A stretch of 64,000 nucleotides of DNA from JBDXHU01 sp039989475. Lineage in GTDB: Bacteria; Pseudomonadota; Gammaproteobacteria; Pseudomonadales; Halieaceae. A program made the position numbers and the translations under genes. Location of the stretch: contig JBDXHU010000005.1 of NCBI GenBank assembly GCA_039989475.1, forward strand, positions 186,001 through 250,000, in the 5' to 3' direction. The notes under the pieces were generated by a model. The model worked only from the letters and a program-made list of their open reading frames with translations, did not search any database and had not been told where the DNA came from. Of this stretch, positions 60,651-64,000 are shown in pieces. How positions within the stretch are numbered: position 1 is the first letter of the stretch; each line of letters begins with the position of its first letter.

Positions 60651-61946
60651 TTAGCCGGCCTTCTGCAGCAGCGCATAGAACATGCCATCAGTACCCTCGG
60701 GGTCGCTGAGCAACTGGATCGCGCCGTCTTGCTCAATACCGCAGTCCAGGCTGCGGGGCAGCACGCTGGCGTCCGGACACTCGTCCAGGAAGCGCTGCAA
60801 CAATTGCTGGTTCTCTGCTGGCAGTACCGAGCATGTGGCGTACAGCAGTTTGCCTCCCGCGGCGAGCAGCGGCCACAGTCCGCGCAGAATCTCCAGCTGG
60901 GTTTGCGCCATAGCCTCGATGTCGCTGGCCAGTCGCAGCAATTTGATATCCGGGTGGCGGCGAATCACGCCACTGCCGGAACAGGGCGCATCCACCAGGA
61001 TGCTATCGAAACTGGACGGCGCGAGCTCGGTCGGCGGCTGCCTGCCGTCGCCCACAATCACAGCGGCAGCAAGTCCCAGGCGCTCCAGGTTTTCCTCGAC
61101 CCGGCCCAGTCGGCTCGCCTCGCTGTCCATGGCGGTCAATTCCAGTGAAGGTTGTTGCTCCAGCAGGTGACAGGCCTTGCCTCCCGGTGCGCTGCAGGCA
61201 TCCAGTACCCGCTCCCCGGCGGCGGGTTGCAAGAGCCGGGCTGCCAACTGGGCGGCTTCATCCTGGACACTGACCAGGCCATCGGCGAAGCCCGGCAAGC
61301 GCGCAACGTCCACGGCTTGCTCCAGTCGAATACCGACCTCGCTATGCAGGCAGGCGCTGGCACTTAGTTCTGCCTCTGCCAGCAAGGCGAGATAGTCATC
61401 CCGGCTGCCGGCCTGCTGGTTGACCCTCAGGCACATCGGCGGATGTGAATTATTGGCCGCAACCAGTTGTTGCCAGTGTTCGGGCCAGGCCGAGCGCAAT
61501 TGTTCCAGCAGCCAGGGCGGATGGTCCAGGCGCTGATTGTCGGTCAAGCCAGACAGCAATTTTTCAGTCTCGCGACTGCAGCGTCGCAAAATACCGTTAA
61601 CCAGGCCGGTGGCCCAGGGCTTGCCGAGACTGCGGCAGGCCTCCACGGTTGCGGAGATCGCGGCGTGGTCGGGGGTGCGCATGTCCAGCAGCTGGTGCAG
61701 GCCGCAAAGCAACAGACAGTGGATGTCCGCGTCTTTGCGCTTCAGTTTCTTCTGCAGGGTTTGCTGGAGAATGCCGTCGAGCCGGTAATAGCCGCGCAGG
61801 GTGCCGTAGCAGAGTTGCTGCAGGAGTGCGCGATCACGGGGTTCCAGGCGTGCTGACTCCAGTCCCAGCGGTTCGCCCAGGGAGCTACCCTCGCTGCTGA
61901 CGGCTGCCAGCACGCGGGCCGCGGCGGCTCGACAGTCCGCAGCCAT
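60651..61946 (-). CDS. rsmB: 16S rRNA (cytosine967-C5)-methyltransferase RsmB (Sun)
   Basis: 431 residues. N-terminal NusB-like RNA-binding domain (ALLQQLCYGTLRGYYRLDGI, about residues 40-60), then a methyltransferase domain with SAM motif VLDACSAPGGKACHLLE and the two catalytic cysteine motifs DAPCSGSGVIRRHPDIK and YATCSVLPAENQ. Two bases after the fmt stop codon, so def-fmt-rsmB form one operon. Confidence 0.96.
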   Translation of the reverse strand: MAADCRAAAARVLAAVSSEGSSLGEPLGLESARLEPRDRALLQQLCYGTLRGYYRLDGILQQTLQKKLKRKDADIHCLLLCGLHQLLDMRTPDHAAISATVEACRSLGKPWATGLVNGILRRCSRETEKLLSGLTDNQRLDHPPWLLEQLRSAWPEHWQQLVAANNSHPPMCLRVNQQAGSRDDYLALLAEAELSASACLHSEVGIRLEQAVDVARLPGFADGLVSVQDEAAQLAARLLQPAAGERVLDACSAPGGKACHLLEQQPSLELTAMDSEASRLGRVEENLERLGLAAAVIVGDGRQPPTELAPSSFDSILVDAPCSGSGVIRRHPDIKLLRLASDIEAMAQTQLEILRGLWPLLAAGGKLLYATCSVLPAENQQLLQRFLDECPDASVLPRSLDCGIEQDGAIQLLSDPEGTDGMFYALLQKAG

Positions 61947-61948
61947 AA

Positions 61949-62899
61949 CTAGCCGCCTACCTGGCGTCCGGGCGCGAACAGTTCGCGACGAGAACGCAGT
62001 AATTCAGAGCTGGCCAGCGGTTTGCCGCCGGGCAGTTGCAGTCGGGTCACTCGCAGCGAGCCCTCGCCACAGCCAATCAAAAGACCGAAGTCGTCGGCAG
62101 CCATGATTTCGCCGGGTGTGCCGGATTCCCGGGTTGCTTCCGCCTCCCATATCTTCAGACGCTGGTCGTCGATCATGGTCCAGCACACGGGAAACGGGAC
62201 AAAGGCGCGAACCAGCCGCTGCAACTCCACAGCCGGGCGTTGCCACTGGACCTCGGCCTCGGATTTTTCAATTTTTGCCGCGTAAGTGCTGCCCTGGTCA
62301 GGCTGTGGAACAGACTGGGCCTGGTAGTTGGGCAGCTCTTCGATCACCTTGATCAGTAGTGGTGCACCCACACCCGCAAGTTCGTCGTGCAAGTCCTGGG
62401 CTGTATTGTTAATGCCTATGGGAAGCTCGGCTTTCGCCAGCATGGCGCCGGTATCAAGGCCGGCATCCATCTGCATAATCGTGACACCGGTGTTCGGGTC
62501 GCCGGCCTCAATGGCCCGTTGAATAGGCGCGGCACCACGCCAGCGCGGCAGCAGTGAGGCGTGTACGTTTATGCAGCCATAGCGGGGTGTGTCCAGCACC
62601 GCCTGGGGCAGAATCAGTCCATAGGCCACCACAATCAGCAGGTCGGCTTCCAGTTCAGCCAGCTCAGCCAGTGCGGCCTCGTTCTTCAGGCTGGCGGGCT
62701 GCAGTACGGGAATACTGGCAGTTTGCGCCAGTTGCTTGACCGGGCTGGCGCTAAGTTTCTTGCCGCGACCGGCCGGACGATCAGGTTGTGTGTAGACGGC
62801 TACTGGCACATGGCCGGCGTCTAACAGTGCCGCCAGGTGCGCGGCGGCGAAGTCGGGGGTGCCAGCAAACACCAGCCGCAGTGAATTGGGTTTTGACAT
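61949..62899 (-). CDS. fmt: Methionyl-tRNA formyltransferase
   Basis: 316 residues. Formylates initiator Met-tRNA. Family signature VHASLLPRWRGAAPIQRAIE with the catalytic Asn/His/Asp arrangement, TGVTIMQMDAGLDTGAML, and the C-terminal OB-like domain. Its ATG overlaps the def stop codon (ATGA), the standard def-fmt coupling. Confidence 0.97.
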   Translation of the reverse strand: MSKPNSLRLVFAGTPDFAAAHLAALLDAGHVPVAVYTQPDRPAGRGKKLSASPVKQLAQTASIPVLQPASLKNEAALAELAELEADLLIVVAYGLILPQAVLDTPRYGCINVHASLLPRWRGAAPIQRAIEAGDPNTGVTIMQMDAGLDTGAMLAKAELPIGINNTAQDLHDELAGVGAPLLIKVIEELPNYQAQSVPQPDQGSTYAAKIEKSEAEVQWQRPAVELQRLVRAFVPFPVCWTMIDDQRLKIWEAEATRESGTPGEIMAADDFGLLIGCGEGSLRVTRLQLPGGKPLASSELLRSRRELFAPGRQVGG

Positions 62900-63405
62900 C
62901 AGGCGCGCGCGCGGTGCTGCTTTTCCAGCTTTTTGCGAATCCGGCTGCGTTTAAGAGAGGACAGGTAATCAACAAACAGCTTGCCATCCAGGTGGTCTAT
63001 TTCATGCTGGATGCAAACGGCCAGCAAACCCTCGGGCTCCATGGTGAACTCTGTACCCTGCTTGTCGCAGGCGACCACGCGGATATGTTGCGGACGCGAC
63101 ACCGTTTCGTAGAAACCGGGCACGGACAGGCAGCCCTCGTCATACTCATCGAGCTCCTGGTCCAGCACGGTAACCTGCGGGTTAATGAAGACCAGTGGCT
63201 GGTCCTTATCTTCAGAGATATCTATCACCAGCAGTCGCTTGTGAACATCCACCTGGGTGGCGGCCAGGCCGATGCCTGGCGCCTCGTACATGGTCTCGAA
63301 CATATCGTCGATGAGGCGCGATAAAGCACTGTCAAAAACAGTTACCGGGCTGGCCTTGGTGCGCAGCCGGGGGTCGGGAAACTCTAGAATATCAAGCAAA
63401 GCCAT
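62899..63405 (-). CDS. def: Peptide deformylase
   Basis: 168 residues from the ATG at 63405 (MALLDILEFPDPRLRTKASP); a start seven codons earlier is open but atypical. All three metalloprotease motifs are present: GIGLAATQ, EGCLSV and QHEIDH, with Fe/Zn ligands Cys and two His. Removes the formyl group of nascent chains. First gene of def-fmt-rsmB and divergent from the LysM gene. Confidence 0.97.
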   Translation of the reverse strand: MALLDILEFPDPRLRTKASPVTVFDSALSRLIDDMFETMYEAPGIGLAATQVDVHKRLLVIDISEDKDQPLVFINPQVTVLDQELDEYDEGCLSVPGFYETVSRPQHIRVVACDKQGTEFTMEPEGLLAVCIQHEIDHLDGKLFVDYLSSLKRSRIRKKLEKQHRARA

Positions 63406-63470
63406 AATCTGGGTGTGTCTCGACACCGTGACGGGGGTCGAATTAACGATTTAACTACTTGCGCTCAGGT

Positions 63471-63499
63471 TTGAGCGCCAGCAAACTGCCCTATATTAT
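63471..63499 (+). promoter_or_regulatory. sigma70 promoter of the LysM gene
   Basis: TTGAGC (63471-63476), 17-base spacer, TATTAT (63494-63499), 58 bases before the ATG. The reverse strand of the same AT-rich stretch contains TATAAT and may serve def. Confidence 0.65.
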
Positions 63500-63556
63500 A
63501 CAGGTAGCGCGAGGCATGCCCACCGCAGCCCGCTTGTTGAAACGCAGGGATGACAG

Positions 63557-64000
63557 ATGAAAACAATACTGATAACTGGATGTCTGCTACTGGCGAGTAT
63601 ACTTCCCTTTGCCGCACAGGCAGATGAACTCCGGCTTAATGACGACGCGCCAGAGGTCTATCTGGTCAAGGAAGGCGATACACTCTGGGGTATTTCCAGC
63701 ATGTATTTGCGTGATCCCTGGTTGTGGCCCGAGATCTGGGAAATCAATGAGCAGCTGGATAATCCGCACCTGATCTTCCCCGGCGACGAGATTTACCTGG
63801 TCTGGGTCGACGGGCGACCGCGCCTGCGGGTTCGACGCGGCGACGCCGCCTACACGGTTAAACTCACCCCCAAAATGCGCATCGACCCGCTGGATCGTGC
63901 CATTCCGCTTATCTCGCTGGAAGATATTGGGCCCTGGTTGAACGGCCATCGTGTCGTGCTGCCCATAGACCTGGACGCCGCCCCCTACGTGATCGCCGGC
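63557..64000 (+). CDS. LysM-domain protein (TsaP-like), 5' part
   Basis: 148 codons, cut by the right window edge. Signal peptide MKTILITGCLLLASILPFAA QA, then one LysM domain: VYLVKEGDTLWGISSMYLRD, then PWLWPEIWEINEQLDNPHLI and FPGDEIYLVW, which has the GDTLW and N-x-x-x-NP-x-x-I-x-PG signature. In Pseudomonas the gene at this place (beside def, before dprA) encodes TsaP, a peptidoglycan-binding partner of the type IV pilus secretin; the neighbourhood supports that role but it is not proved here. ATG preceded by a purine stretch (AGGGATGACAG). Confidence 0.85.
   Translation, partial: MKTILITGCLLLASILPFAAQADELRLNDDAPEVYLVKEGDTLWGISSMYLRDPWLWPEIWEINEQLDNPHLIFPGDEIYLVWVDGRPRLRVRRGDAAYTVKLTPKMRIDPLDRAIPLISLEDIGPWLNGHRVVLPIDLDAAPYVIAG

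Noticed and set aside
1..64000. tRNA, rRNA and riboswitch genes
   Set aside because: Reading for T-loop motifs, cloverleaf ends and known leader structures gave no convincing candidate; this is a limited manual inspection.

Overview
The window is a replication-origin region of a gammaproteobacterium. The gene order is atpIBEFHAG / parB-parA-rsmG-mnmG / mnmE-yidC-yidD-rnpA-rpmH / oriC / dnaA-dnaN-recF-gyrB, and after an interruption glyS-glyQ, trkA, rsmB, fmt, def and a LysM gene. This is the layout known from Pseudomonas and from the marine Cellvibrionales/Halieaceae group. The two palindromic parS sites of the TGTTCCACGTGGAACA type fit the same assignment. The exact family is an inference from gene order and protein character, not from a database search.

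Layout. 1-4.6 kb: the F-type ATP synthase operon on the minus strand with a clear sigma70 promoter (atpG is cut by the window edge). 4.8-9.1 kb: mnmG-rsmG-parA-parB, minus strand. 9.5-13.4 kb: rpmH-rnpA-yidD-yidC-mnmE, minus strand. 13.5-13.7 kb: oriC with DnaA boxes and an AT-rich unwinding region. 14-20.2 kb: dnaA-dnaN-recF-gyrB, plus strand; recF contains two perfect parS sites next to the ParAB genes that would use them.

20.2-53 kb is an accessory block of about 33 kb inserted between gyrB and glyS. It opens with a scar of two truncated genes, then a catabolic/uptake cluster (orphan DNA-binding-like gene, ThDP enzyme, SDR, AraC regulator, TonB-dependent receptor, zinc alcohol dehydrogenase). 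Next is a dense ion and solute transport region: two paralogous CASTOR/POLLUX-type channels flanking a large MscS channel with a duplicated periplasmic module, a dicarboxylate-symporter-like protein fused to a periplasmic binding domain, an RND pump with its lipoprotein adaptor, and a CNNM/CorC-like protein. A tightly packed operon follows: secreted glutaminase, porin, GltS, second porin, which reads as a glutamine/glutamate scavenging unit. The block ends with an integrase-less integron cassette array (about 49.8-52.7 kb): six small one-directional cassettes, each followed by an attC-like site, one carrying a BrnT/BrnA toxin-antitoxin pair, bounded on both sides by decayed insertion sequences (IS3 and IS110 types).

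53-64 kb returns to conserved backbone: glyS-glyQ, djlA, the trkA-trkH-SIMPL group, def-fmt-rsmB, and the start of a LysM (TsaP-like) gene cut by the window edge. No tRNA, rRNA or CRISPR array was seen.
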